Shown: positions 1-7,926 of the stretch, one piece after another
Layout of the letters: the number at the start of each line of letters is the position of its first letter
How positions within the stretch are numbered: position 1 is the first letter of the stretch
The notes under the pieces: model-generated
What the model was told of the DNA's origin: nothing
The model's input: the letters and a program-made list of their open reading frames with translations, nothing else
Databases searched by the model: none
Assembly (NCBI RefSeq): GCF_018199995.1
Contig: NZ_CP073579.1
Location: forward strand, 682,001 to 746,000
From: Photobacterium sp. GJ3
GTDB lineage: Bacteria; Pseudomonadota; Gammaproteobacteria; Enterobacterales; Vibrionaceae
Direction: 5' to 3'
Length of the DNA: 64,000 nucleotides
Made by a program: the position numbers and the translations under genes

Positions 1-322
1 TAAGATAGTAGACATGAAAGCCTTTCGCGATGAGCTCATCCAACAACGCTTTTGTCTCTTCGATGAGGTGCAAACTGTTTTGGATATGATGAATAAAGTC
101 TTCCATACGAGCTTCAGGAAAACCGGTTCGGGCAGCAAACTTAGGGATGACTTCCGCCATGAACATCGTGCCACGATCCAGATCGAGCCAGTCGGTATGC
201 TTTAACACATTGTTTAGCAACAGATCTTGCTCGTAGCTGGATTGAGTGAATGTCTCCGCAATCTTTCGCGGGTTCCACTCGAACAGCACACCACCAAAGT
301 CAAAAATTACGTTACGAATCAT
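1..322 (-). CDS. HAD-IA family hydrolase (partial, 3' end outside window)
   Basis: Reading the minus strand from ATG at 322 gives a 107-codon open stretch running off the left edge. It begins MIRNVIFDFGGVLFEWNPRK, the haloacid dehalogenase motif I (DxG of the DFGGVL type) at residues 8-13. A helical cap region follows that ends in LLDELIAKGFHVYYL, where motif II would come next. This layout matches the HAD-IA subfamily that includes E. coli YihX (sugar-phosphate phosphatase). Substrate cannot be told from this part. The gene is divergent from yciH, with a 119-base gap. The nucleophile aspartate is present, so nothing suggests it is broken. Confidence 0.85.
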   Translation of the reverse strand, partial: MIRNVIFDFGGVLFEWNPRKIAETFTQSSYEQDLLLNNVLKHTDWLDLDRGTMFMAEVIPKFAARTGFPEARMEDFIHHIQNSLHLIEETKALLDELIAKGFHVYYL

Positions 323-441
323 ATGCGTTTCCGTTAGGTACCTATTTATTGATATTATTCTGGCTCAGCCTGGTCGCAAACATCTATATTCATCCTGAAG
401 ACCAGGTCACATTTTTTATCAGGCCAGTAGGACATTTTGCA

Positions 442-765
442 ATGAGTGATAGCAGCCGTTTAGTTTTTTCCACAGAAACGGGTCGAATCAAAGAAGAGAA
501 AGCAGCACCAGAGCGCCCCAAAGGAGATGGTGTCGTTCGTATCCAGCGACAGACGAAAGGCCGTAAAGGGAAGGGCGTGTGTATTGTCACCGGGCTTGAT
601 ATGAATGATACCGAACTCAAACTTTTGGCCGCAGAACTCAAAAAGGTTTGTGGTTGCGGTGGTTCCGTGAAAGACGGAAGCATTGAGATTCAGGGCGACA
701 AGCGCGACCTGCTGAAAACGACACTTGAGAAAAAAGGCCATACCGTAAAACTCGCAGGCGGTTAA
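442..765 (+). CDS. yciH: YciH, SUI1/eIF1-like translation factor
   Basis: The 107-residue product has a basic, charged N-terminal tail and a SUI1 domain from about residue 28 to the end: the segment VRIQRQTKGRKGKGVCIVTG, then KKVCGCGGSVKDGSIEIQGD, then a C-terminal helix with LEKKGHTVKLAGG. This is the bacterial YciH family, homologous to eukaryotic eIF1, which affects start-codon fidelity during initiation. I place the start at ATG 442 because the product then has the usual length of the family and an AGGA-like site lies about 10 bases upstream. The frame stays open back to 250, but that extension has no family similarity. It is followed by a terminator at 796-818. Confidence 0.93.
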   Translation: MSDSSRLVFSTETGRIKEEKAAPERPKGDGVVRIQRQTKGRKGKGVCIVTGLDMNDTELKLLAAELKKVCGCGGSVKDGSIEIQGDKRDLLKTTLEKKGHTVKLAGG

Positions 766-795
766 CTCACGCTCCAATCTGACGCGACAAGTGAT

Positions 796-818
796 GCCCC
801 ATATGATGGGGCTTTAAA
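796..818 (+). terminator. Rho-independent terminator after yciH
   Basis: Stem GCCCCA (796-801) and TGGGGC (807-812) with a 5-base loop, followed by TTTAAAA. It lies 31 bases after the yciH stop. Confidence 0.7.
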
Positions 819-905
819 ACACAGGTTTAGTTTGTTACATCAAGCGCTGCTGTTGATGGATTCTGCGAAATCCATCGGTCATACAATGGAATACTTCAGG
901 ACTGA

Positions 906-1145
906 TGGACCATCAATGCTGATGGTTCATTCACGATTAACGGTATTTGTACTATTTTAGGTAACTTGATCAGGCAAAACAGTTATTATTCTGTGGTTTC
1001 AGCGGAAGCAGTTCAGTACTCAGACCAAGCTTTGAATGGCACGCATCTTATGAACGGTTCGCCTGCTGGCCAGACCTATAATGCTAGCATCATCGGGCTG
1101 TACACCAATTACCTAAACCAATACAGCCTGAAATTTACATTGTGA
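906..1145 (+). pseudogene. Possible 3' remnant of a lost gene
   Basis: An open stretch of 79 codons runs from just after a TGA at 903-905 to TGA at 1143-1145. It has no start codon in a sensible position. Its translation looks protein-like (contains SVVSAEAVQYSDQALNGTHL and ends YLNQYSLKFTL) but I do not recognise a family. It lies between yciH and the insertion sequence, so it may be the tail of a gene destroyed when the element arrived. The 766-1530 stretch otherwise holds the yciH terminator and a small hairpin (GATGGATT 855-862 with AATCCATC 869-876). Chance is a fair alternative. Confidence 0.25.
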
Positions 1146-1429
1146 ACGAATAAAATATGAAGACAAACGAACATTTTGCCGTTCGTTTGTTCCAGGTAAT
1201 TACACTGTCTTTGAAGAACAAGGCAAACTGACCATTTGCAGCAGAACTTCAATAAAGTGTTAATTACCTATTTTATGGTAAATCAGCGTTATGGTTAAAT
1301 GGCTCGTTTTTCAACGACGTCATGCTTAAAAAGAGCAAGTGCGGGGTTCCCAAAGACGGTTGATAATGGAGCTACCGGACACTACATTTAACATAATCTA
1401 TGTTATGCGTACTGAATCTGTAAGATCTA

Positions 1430-2943
1430 GTTAGAAATGTCAGGTTTGAGCCAGATTGAAATGTCATGTTGTTCTAGCTTCAAAACACGCTTTCTTTAAC
1501 AGTGTTTGGAGCCCGTGGATGCTATTAACCATGACTGACAGTGAATTACTGAGAATCAAGCTCATCCAAGACATCTGTGACAAACGGCTCACCGGTGTTG
1601 AGGCTGCCCGCTTACTTAAACTGAGCCCGCGCCAAGTTTATCGTTTGGTCAAACGCTTCATTGAATTAGGCGCTGCTGGTTTGGTTTCATTAAAATGTGG
1701 CCAACCAGGCAATCATCGCCATGATGATAAATTAAAATTACAGACATTGGCTTTGCTCCATCAGCGATACAGCGACTTCGGTCCGACATTGGCTCATGAA
1801 AAACTCTCCGAGGATCATGACATCCATGTTTCCGTTGAAACCCTGCGCCAATGGATGATCGCTGACGGTCTTTGGGTTCCCCATGCCAAACGCAAGCCAC
1901 GCGTCTACCAGCCTCGTCATCGTCGTGATTGCCTGGGTGAATTGGTTCAAATTGACGGCTCCCACCATGACTGGTTCGAAGGCCGCAGCCCTAAATGTTG
2001 TTTACTGGTTTACATCGATGATGCCACTGGCCGCCTGATGAACCTGCGCTTCAGTGACACTGAGTCGGCTTTCGATTATATGGCGGCTACCCGTGAATAT
2101 CTCGAACAACACGGTAAACCGACCGCGTTCTATAGCGACCGGCATGCAGTTTTCCATGTTGGCAAGCGCGATGCCCACACTGAGCGTTTGACCCAATTTG
2201 GCCGGGTGCTGAAGGATCTCAATATCGAGCTGATCTGCGCCAACAGTTCGCAAGCCAAGGGCCGCGTTGAGCGGGCGAATAAAACGTTACAGGATCGCTT
2301 AGTCAAAGAAATGCGTCTGCAAAGCATTGATACGATTGAGCAAGCCAACGCATGGCTCCCCGACTTCATTGCAGATTTCAACCGTCGTTTTGCCAAGCCT
2401 CCACGGTATCCAAAGGACATGCACCGGCCTTTGCGGGAATCGCCTGAAGAGCTCAATGACATTTTTGCCTGGCAAGAGCTACGTAAGCTCTCAAAATCAC
2501 TGACATTTCAGTATGACAAGGTTGTCTATCTTATTGACCCAACAGAAGAAAACCAGCGCTTGGTTAACCAGGTGGTCAAGGTGCTCGACCGTCCTGACGG
2601 CACCATTGCCATCCAGTATGGCCACCGGAAGTTAGAATTCAGAATCTTCGATAAACTGGCCGACGTAGACCAGGGGCAAGTCGTCGAGAACAAGCGCCTG
2701 GGTGCGGTTTTGAAATTTGCCCAGGCAAAGCAGGAGGAGTTCGAGCAGCAACAGAAACGAAGCCGCAGCAAGAGCGCCCCTAAGCGGACCGCCCAGCACC
2801 GGGCTATCCGGCAGCTGGAAACCCTGAACATTGCCTTGAGGAGTGCGCCAATAGCTCTTTCTCGGGCCTCTTCGCATATCGTCTATCGATTTAAGATCAC
2901 ATCCAGTGAACACACATTAAGATTCCTATCTCCATTTCTGTAA
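1430..2943 (+). mobile_element. Insertion sequence of ISNCY type (right end unclear)
   Basis: A transposase gene fills nearly all of this element. Just left of it, two near-identical motifs TAGAAATGTCAGG (about 1432-1444) and TTGAAATGTCATG (about 1456-1468) stand 24 bases apart, which could be left-end transposase-binding repeats. I found no matching inverted copy on the right between 2830 and 3060, and the transposase C-terminus looks atypical, so the right end may be lost. Boundaries are approximate. No target duplication could be seen. Confidence 0.5.
1531..2943 (+). CDS. ISNCY-family DDE transposase
   Basis: The predicted 470-residue product starts MTDSELLRIKLIQDICDKRL. A helix-turn-helix region follows (GVEAARLLKLSPRQVYRLVKR, about residues 22-42), then a second DNA-binding segment, then an integrase-like DDE core. 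Candidate catalytic residues are the Asp in LVQIDGSHHDWFEG, the Asp in PTAFYSDRHAVF, and the Glu in QAKGRVERANKTLQDRLVKE. This order is typical of ISNCY (IS1202-like) transposases. I chose ATG 1531 rather than the open frame from 1456, because the HTH then sits at the expected distance from the start. After about residue 430 a basic, Gln-rich tail leads into a stretch (about 2840 onward) I do not recognise, so the natural C-terminus may have been replaced at a junction. Confidence 0.85.
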   Translation: MTDSELLRIKLIQDICDKRLTGVEAARLLKLSPRQVYRLVKRFIELGAAGLVSLKCGQPGNHRHDDKLKLQTLALLHQRYSDFGPTLAHEKLSEDHDIHVSVETLRQWMIADGLWVPHAKRKPRVYQPRHRRDCLGELVQIDGSHHDWFEGRSPKCCLLVYIDDATGRLMNLRFSDTESAFDYMAATREYLEQHGKPTAFYSDRHAVFHVGKRDAHTERLTQFGRVLKDLNIELICANSSQAKGRVERANKTLQDRLVKEMRLQSIDTIEQANAWLPDFIADFNRRFAKPPRYPKDMHRPLRESPEELNDIFAWQELRKLSKSLTFQYDKVVYLIDPTEENQRLVNQVVKVLDRPDGTIAIQYGHRKLEFRIFDKLADVDQGQVVENKRLGAVLKFAQAKQEEFEQQQKRSRSKSAPKRTAQHRAIRQLETLNIALRSAPIALSRASSHIVYRFKITSSEHTLRFLSPFL

Positions 2944-3068
2944 ATATGTGCCACATACCGCATATTTTATATTAGAAATTACCAACTCTAATGTATATTG
3001 AACCATTATTGTCGGTGAATCATATTGCAAATTTTTAATATCCAAATTTAACGAATGGAGATTTCATC

Positions 3069-4187
3069 ATGTCGGAATCAAACCCAATCCCCTTGTTACC
3101 ACTTTTTAATACAATGCATCATGAAATCCTATTTACTTGGTTAGTAACTAATTCACTGGGTAATTCCTCCGACTCAGAGCAGGCTTTGTTTTTTTCAAAA
3201 AATGGCTCAGGTGGTCAGCTACTTGAATTTTACATGAAGCTAAATAATGTACAGAATTTAACGTATTATTCTGTACGCCAGTTTCTAGAACACTTCGCAG
3301 ATTTAACAATTATTGTCGATGGTAATGAACTTAAGAATTCTACGGGTGAAGTCAATGTGACCCCGGCATTCAATTCTCCTACAACTAATATTGACACGAA
3401 CTACAAAGTCTCAGTCGTAATTCCTGGGGAAAGTCCGACTCGTGTTTCTCAGCCACACTCAAAAGTGGAGATTCGCTTATGTTCAAAAACAGCGATGTAC
3501 TCTGGTGTTGGAGAAATTTCCATCAAACAGTCAAGGCTCCCGTTTTCTTCATCACTACACACGGAAAGATCTCGCCTTGGTAGAATTCAGAAATACTTCT
3601 ACTGGGATAAAAACAATGTTGGAAATAGTACATTTTCCCTTGAGGAAAGCTTTCTTCTTGATCCTAGTCAAAGTGGTTTTTACAATTTTAGTTTAACGCC
3701 TATGGCGACGAAGATGAATCTATCTGGCACAGTGACGTATGGATTTTCTAATGGAAACCTTCTTGGTCAATTAAGCACAGAAATAACAAATCAATTAACG
3801 ACTGCAACTAAACATCTAGACACAGTCGCCATTTGGCTTAATAAATTTTATGACAGATTGAACAAGAGCAGAGAACAAGTTACATTCAATCCTGCAAATG
3901 TTAATCGGCATCCAGATTTACTGTTCGATTTTAATGAATTAATGCCTGCTGATGCTGCCGCAGAGCGTGATGGACTAATCTCAATTGGTAACAGAATAAT
4001 GACAAATGAAAATAGTTGGATTTGGACACTTGCTCACGAATTTGGTCATATGCTTGGTTTACCTCATCAAGACAGGCACAAAATGAAAAGTTTAATGACC
4101 TACGACAACATAGAGGGGTTTCAGCCTTTAGATGTTTATATCTTAAACGAAATTGAAGCAGAAGATGCGCATCGTTCTTCTTCCTAA
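3069..4187 (+). CDS. Metzincin-type zinc metalloprotease, no signal peptide
   Basis: The 372-residue protein carries a clear metzincin zinc site near the C-terminus: LAHEFGHMLGLPHQD (HExxHxxGxxH, about residues 325-339), followed 11 residues on by the Met-turn SLMTYD. Roughly 300 residues precede it without recognised domains, rich in Asn, Ser and Thr, with beta-strand-like patches. There is no signal peptide or membrane segment, so if it acts outside the cell it must leave by a non-Sec route. A good ribosome site (GGAG) lies 9-12 bases before ATG. The gene and its flanks are visibly richer in A+T than the core genes around it and it sits next to the insertion sequence, both pointing to horizontal acquisition. 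Target unknown. Confidence 0.8.
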   Translation: MSESNPIPLLPLFNTMHHEILFTWLVTNSLGNSSDSEQALFFSKNGSGGQLLEFYMKLNNVQNLTYYSVRQFLEHFADLTIIVDGNELKNSTGEVNVTPAFNSPTTNIDTNYKVSVVIPGESPTRVSQPHSKVEIRLCSKTAMYSGVGEISIKQSRLPFSSSLHTERSRLGRIQKYFYWDKNNVGNSTFSLEESFLLDPSQSGFYNFSLTPMATKMNLSGTVTYGFSNGNLLGQLSTEITNQLTTATKHLDTVAIWLNKFYDRLNKSREQVTFNPANVNRHPDLLFDFNELMPADAAAERDGLISIGNRIMTNENSWIWTLAHEFGHMLGLPHQDRHKMKSLMTYDNIEGFQPLDVYILNEIEAEDAHRSSS

Positions 4188-4366
4188 ATTCCCCAGTGAC
4201 ACTCTGGAATACTCGCTGTTTGTCGCTAAACATCGGTACGTAAACAGAGTATCTATGACTACTCTACTCAATGTTTTCAAAAAACCTAACCGGAGGATTT
4301 TATACAGTTTTATTCTTACCATTGCCTCTGTTGTTGTTTGGATCAAGACCAAAACCTAAAACTTGC

Positions 4367-4389
4367 GAAAGCCCGCCATGCGGGCTTTC
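4367..4389 (-). terminator. Terminator of the small Cys/His protein gene
   Basis: Perfect 10-bp stem GAAAGCCCGC / GCGGGCTTTC with a 3-base loop, directly after the stop at 4395 on the minus strand and followed there by a short T-containing tract. It may also serve the plus-strand side. Confidence 0.75.
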
Positions 4390-4394
4390 ATTCA

Positions 4395-4601
4395 TCAACC
4401 ATTATGGCAAGCGTTACAACAGTAATAACAACCATCAACATGCGCATAGATGTTCCGCGCTTCTTTCAAGGCTTCATCACAATCTGGATAGAGCCCCAGG
4501 TAGGTTCGGTTTTCTAATTTAGGCAGATGGGTACAGCCATCCTGATGCACTTCGTGCTCACCAGAATTTTGTGCATGATCATTCACATAAAAATTCTTCA
4601 T
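4395..4601 (-). CDS. Small conserved Cys/His-rich protein
   Basis: A 68-residue protein starting MKNFYVNDHAQNSGEHEVHQ and ending HVDGCYYCCNACHNG. The layout, an N-terminal NDHAQ..GEHEVH block, a central DGCTHLP, and a C-terminal Cys-pair cluster, matches a small protein family of unknown function that I have seen in Vibrio and other bacteria. The Cys and His positions suggest metal binding, which is inference. It has its own terminator. It lies 124 bases after the umuC stop, on the same strand. Confidence 0.75.
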   Translation of the reverse strand: MKNFYVNDHAQNSGEHEVHQDGCTHLPKLENRTYLGLYPDCDEALKEARNIYAHVDGCYYCCNACHNG

Positions 4602-4725
4602 TGCTTGCTTCCCTATTCTGTTGTCGTATTTAAGGTATGCCTACAACACCACTCAAAAGCTATGTCAGTGGTTCGGAAAACGATAAATTTTCTCCCTGAT
4701 TTGTTGAAACCGATCACTCTCTTTC

Positions 4726-6030
4726 TCAGCATTTTGCGATTTGCAGTTCATCGATTCTTGTTGTCCACCGATTGGAACGAAACGCCTGCCGCATGTGCCA
4801 ATTCGATGTTGCAATCACGGATGCAGGTTTTAGTCCGTTCTTATAGCGGATGTTTAGATTATCGGTGATGCTCATCAGATCCCGACGCTTGGCTTCTGCG
4901 AGCGCTTCTCCGTTAAACATATCCAGCTGAAGTTTGTTTTCGCTCACCGGGCTGAGTTCATCCAACATCACACCTATCTTTTGATAGGAATAGCCCGGCC
5001 GGTAAATCTTTTCAAGTTGTGATTGGGCAGAAATGATCAATTTTTGAGTGTCTTGGGTTGGACAGATTAACGCAGCAGCACTGCTTTTGTTATGTTGTGG
5101 GAGCTGTTTAAAACGGTTCGTCCGAATATATACCCCCACAATTGCCGCCTGACTCCCCTGTTTTCTCAGCTTTTCTCCTGCGCGGTGGCAATGAAAAGCG
5201 AGTGCAGACTGAAGTTCCTGAAGGTCCTTGATCCCAACGCCAAAGCTGCGGGTCGACATGATTTGCTTTCTGACTTCATCAACGTCTCCCGGCTCAATGC
5301 AGGCAGTACCTTGCAGCTCCATCACTGTCCGTGACAGACCAACATTCCATAAACGTCGCATGGCAGCGGAATCCTGGCTGGCAAGTTCCCAGGCAGTGTG
5401 AATTTGGCTTGTTTTTAAACGGGTTGCCAATCGGGCACCAATGCCCCAGATATCCTGAATATCTGTCCTTTCCAGCAGCCAGCGGCGTTGTTGTTCCGTT
5501 TGGATATGAATCACACCATTGACGCGTCTTTCAAACTGCTTCGCAGCATGATTGGCTAATTTCGCCAGTGTCGGAGAGGTCCCGATCCCCACGCGCACTT
5601 TCAGTCCAAGTCGGGTCTGAATCGTATTCACGATATTGTTGCCATAATTCGTGAGGGTTTCAGGTGCCAGTCCATCTAATCGGATGAAGGCTTCATCAAT
5701 CGAATATTGTTCAACCTGAGGTGAAAATTCGGCCAGCTCATCGATGAATCTTTTACTCATGTCTGCATAGAGTGTGTAGTTCGAGCTGCGGACTGCCACA
5801 CCCAGTCGTTTTGCTTCCCGTTCAATTTTATACCAGATCGCGCCGCGCTTGATCCCAAGTGCTTTCGCCTGCTCGTTGATTGCGACGCAGCAGCCATCAT
5901 TGTTAGAGAGAACAACAACGGGTTTGTTTGTTAACTGAGGATCGAAGAGCTGTTCGCAAGCCGTATAAAAACTTTTGGCATCGATCAGTGCCCAGATCTG
6001 GCCCTGTTTTCCCGGTTTGATCGTATCCAT
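4726..6030 (-). CDS. umuC: UmuC, catalytic subunit of DNA polymerase V
   Basis: The 434-residue protein is a Y-family translesion polymerase. The palm begins WALIDAKSFYTACEQLFDPQ, the catalytic SIDEAF motif is at about residues 115-120, and VRVGIGTSPTLAKLANHAAK precedes the helix-hairpin-helix region (DIQDIWGIGARLATRLK). The little-finger domain and a C-terminal UmuC-type tail follow. With activated UmuD it forms Pol V, which copies past DNA lesions during the SOS response. Its ATG shares one base with the umuD stop, so the two are translationally coupled. Length is close to the usual 420-430. No defects seen. Confidence 0.97.
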   Translation of the reverse strand: MDTIKPGKQGQIWALIDAKSFYTACEQLFDPQLTNKPVVVLSNNDGCCVAINEQAKALGIKRGAIWYKIEREAKRLGVAVRSSNYTLYADMSKRFIDELAEFSPQVEQYSIDEAFIRLDGLAPETLTNYGNNIVNTIQTRLGLKVRVGIGTSPTLAKLANHAAKQFERRVNGVIHIQTEQQRRWLLERTDIQDIWGIGARLATRLKTSQIHTAWELASQDSAAMRRLWNVGLSRTVMELQGTACIEPGDVDEVRKQIMSTRSFGVGIKDLQELQSALAFHCHRAGEKLRKQGSQAAIVGVYIRTNRFKQLPQHNKSSAAALICPTQDTQKLIISAQSQLEKIYRPGYSYQKIGVMLDELSPVSENKLQLDMFNGEALAEAKRRDLMSITDNLNIRYKNGLKPASVIATSNWHMRQAFRSNRWTTRIDELQIAKC

Positions 6031-6416
6031 CAGCGCTCCAGAAGATTATGAATATTGCGTGTGACGACACCAAAAATTTCAGAGTCTTCTGGCATTGGAA
6101 ACGGTGCCATACTGGCGTTTTCAGCTTTCAACCACCATGTATTATTTCTTCGGATCAGTCGCTTACAGGTAAATTCATCATGAATTCTGGCGATGACGAT
6201 TCGACCAGGCAATACCGCTTCTGCACGATCGACGATCAATAAATCACCATCATAAATACCAGCGCCTGTCATTGAATCGCCAGCGGCTCTGAGCACAAAG
6301 GTGGCATTAGGGTGCCGAATCAAATACTCAGTCAGTTCCAGTGATTCTTCATGCCCTTCAGCCGGAGACGGAAAGCCACAACGCACCGGTTCGATGAATA
6401 GAGGTAATACTGCCAT
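6030..6416 (-). CDS. umuD: UmuD, SOS-cleavable Pol V subunit
   Basis: A 128-residue S24-type autoprotease. The self-cleavage site Cys13-Gly14 (in VRCGFPSPAEG) is intact, the nucleophile Ser48 lies in AAGDSMTGAGI and the general base Lys85 in EFTCKRL. The Ser-Lys distance of 37 residues equals that of E. coli UmuD (60 and 97). RecA filaments trigger the cleavage that yields UmuD', which then binds UmuC. The protein is slightly shorter at the N-terminus than the E. coli one. A LexA box lies 20 bases upstream of the start. Confidence 0.97.
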   Translation of the reverse strand: MAVLPLFIEPVRCGFPSPAEGHEESLELTEYLIRHPNATFVLRAAGDSMTGAGIYDGDLLIVDRAEAVLPGRIVIARIHDEFTCKRLIRRNNTWWLKAENASMAPFPMPEDSEIFGVVTRNIHNLLER

Positions 6417-6435
6417 TGTGCCTCCCTACCCTTAA

Positions 6436-6455
6436 TACTGTACATGCAAACAGTA
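6436..6455 (-). promoter_or_regulatory. LexA (SOS) box of umuDC
   Basis: The sequence TACTGTACATGCAAACAGTA fits the gammaproteobacterial LexA consensus CTGT-N8-ACAG, with CTG at 6438-6440 and CAG at 6451-6453. It lies 20 bases before the umuD ATG, where it would overlap the promoter. Confidence 0.92.
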
Positions 6456-6548
6456 TAATCTCATCCTCTGCTCAGGAACAGAGAATCGTGGCAAGAAAAG
6501 CCAGAGAAAATGTAATCCGCTGAATACACTTCAAAAGAAACGAATGAA

Positions 6549-7229
6549 CTAAATCAGCAAGGTTGCAATTTGATTGTCAAAGAGACGAAAGTACACATCA
6601 TATTGGGAGCGGAACTGGGTTTGACCGACTGCCCGGGTCATCCGAAGACTAATGATTTGCGCAGCCGTATCGACAGCAATCACTTCTGAATCGAGAAAAT
6701 CCAGATACTGACGAACTTCAGGATAGATGGCTTTGAATAAACTTTCTTTGGCAGAAAATGTCAGCGTCAGTTGAACGGCAACAGGCACATCCAGAACCTC
6801 TAAACGGTGCATCTCTTTTGGGGTCAGCAACATATTCTCTAGTGAACGGCAGTGAGCAGCATCAATTAACTTTTCCATGTCCAGCCCAACGATTTGTCCG
6901 TCTGTTTTAGGTTTGGTCAGCGCGATTGCCATGGTATCGTGATGAGAAATCGCGCCGACCACATGCTGAGGCCAAACGGGCGCACGTTGCTCTCCGATTG
7001 GAATCTGCTTATCCGCTTCAATCCCCATGGCCTGCAGGGCATCTCGCGCAGCAATCCGTCCGGCAAGGAACTCCGCTTGCCGTTTGGGCACTGATCGCTG
7101 GATCGTTTCCGGCATGTGAATTCCGGCATCGGTAAAATCTGATGCTCGATAAAGCTTTTGGTCAAATTCTCGCAAATAAACATATTCAGGACCGATGGCT
7201 AAAAATTTAGCATCAGAGATAAAATCCAT
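6549..7229 (-). CDS. 4'-phosphopantetheinyl transferase (EntD/Sfp type)
   Basis: A 226-residue enzyme that moves phosphopantetheine from CoA to a serine of carrier proteins. Family motifs are in order: RQAEFLAGRIAARDAL (about 51-66), the substrate-binding GAISHHDTMAIAL, the Mg-binding VGLDMEKL with its Asp, and the FSAKESLFKAIYP block with the conserved Lys-Glu and Lys. The layout is that of EntD-like enzymes used in siderophore or polyketide pathways. No carrier protein, NRPS or PKS gene lies in this window, so its partner is elsewhere. It is alone on the minus strand, with a small hairpin (7347-7365) in the upstream gap. Confidence 0.9.
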   Translation of the reverse strand: MDFISDAKFLAIGPEYVYLREFDQKLYRASDFTDAGIHMPETIQRSVPKRQAEFLAGRIAARDALQAMGIEADKQIPIGEQRAPVWPQHVVGAISHHDTMAIALTKPKTDGQIVGLDMEKLIDAAHCRSLENMLLTPKEMHRLEVLDVPVAVQLTLTFSAKESLFKAIYPEVRQYLDFLDSEVIAVDTAAQIISLRMTRAVGQTQFRSQYDVYFRLFDNQIATLLI

Positions 7230-7464
7230 TTACTTTTCCTCAGATGATACGATATGAATCAATTTCTTAACGCGCATCTTGCCATTGACGATTCAGAAAT
7301 ACCATCACCTTGAAATAAAGTCGTTCATTGATTTTCTGATCCATTATTGGTGTAAAAAACACCAAACTCTCCGCTAATTTAGGGTTTTCTCCATTTTCGT
7401 GTTTATCTTCCTGCTAGACTGGCCGCCTGTTGGTGACAGGGACTGGAATTGGAGAAGAATTAGA

Positions 7465-7872
7465 ATGCGAAAAATCATAATGATTTTAGCGTTGTCTGTA
7501 TTGAGTGGTTGTGCGTTACAGCCTGCCCCACAATATCACACCGGGCAATGCGTTGGGAAAATGACCACAGAAGAAGCTTACGGACATTTAGATCCGAATC
7601 GCTATACCATTCAGGTACTGGCTTTAAGCGAAGAGCGTGATATTCGAGGTTATTTACGCGAGATTCCGGGCCAAGACCCTATCTGGGTGAACTGGAAACA
7701 TAGTCTGGGTAAAAGCTGGTATGCCGTAATTTACGGCGATTTTGCGACGAAACAAGAAGCAAAACAGCGAGTTCAGATGCTTTCTCCGCGGATTAAAGCA
7801 CAAGGGCCTTTTGTTCGCAGCTTCGCTGAAGTGCAGAACGATAAGCAAACCGAAGTTTTCCGCATGCGTTAA
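7465..7872 (+). CDS. SPOR-domain lipoprotein
   Basis: The 135-residue product starts MRKIIMILALSVLSGCALQP, a lipoprotein signal with lipobox LSGC, so Cys16 should be the lipidated residue. The rest (about 50-125) resembles a SPOR domain: YTIQVLALSEERDI, then WYAVIYGDFATKQEAKQRVQ. SPOR domains bind denuded peptidoglycan at division sites. I chose ATG 7465, preceded by GGAGAAGAAT, over the open frame from 7399, because it places the signal peptide at the terminus. The gene ends in a strong bidirectional terminator. The exact role is unknown. Confidence 0.85.
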   Translation: MRKIIMILALSVLSGCALQPAPQYHTGQCVGKMTTEEAYGHLDPNRYTIQVLALSEERDIRGYLREIPGQDPIWVNWKHSLGKSWYAVIYGDFATKQEAKQRVQMLSPRIKAQGPFVRSFAEVQNDKQTEVFRMR

Positions 7873-7880
7873 TTGCAAAA

Positions 7881-7915
7881 AGACGCCCGGCTCTGGAAAG
7901 ACCGGGCGTCTTTTA
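7881..7915. terminator. Bidirectional terminator between SPOR gene and etfA
   Basis: Stem AGACGCCCGG / CCGGGCGTCT (7881-7911) flanked by A-run on the left and TTTT on the right. It serves the convergent genes ending at 7872 and 7927. Confidence 0.9.
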
Positions 7916-7926
7916 TGTTGAGGTTA

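Noticed and set aside
250-441. Upstream in-frame extension of yciH with a hydrophobic stretch
   Set aside because: It overlaps the start of the divergent HAD gene, has no family similarity, and the 107-residue form matches the normal YciH length.
2498-2512. CTGACATTTCAG as the right inverted repeat of the insertion sequence
   Set aside because: It lies well inside the transposase coding region, so it cannot be the element end.
4153-4359. Plus-strand small ORF with a hydrophobic end after the metzincin gene
   Set aside because: It overlaps the metzincin end, has no good ribosome site, and an internal ATG at 4255 gives only a 34-residue product with weak support.
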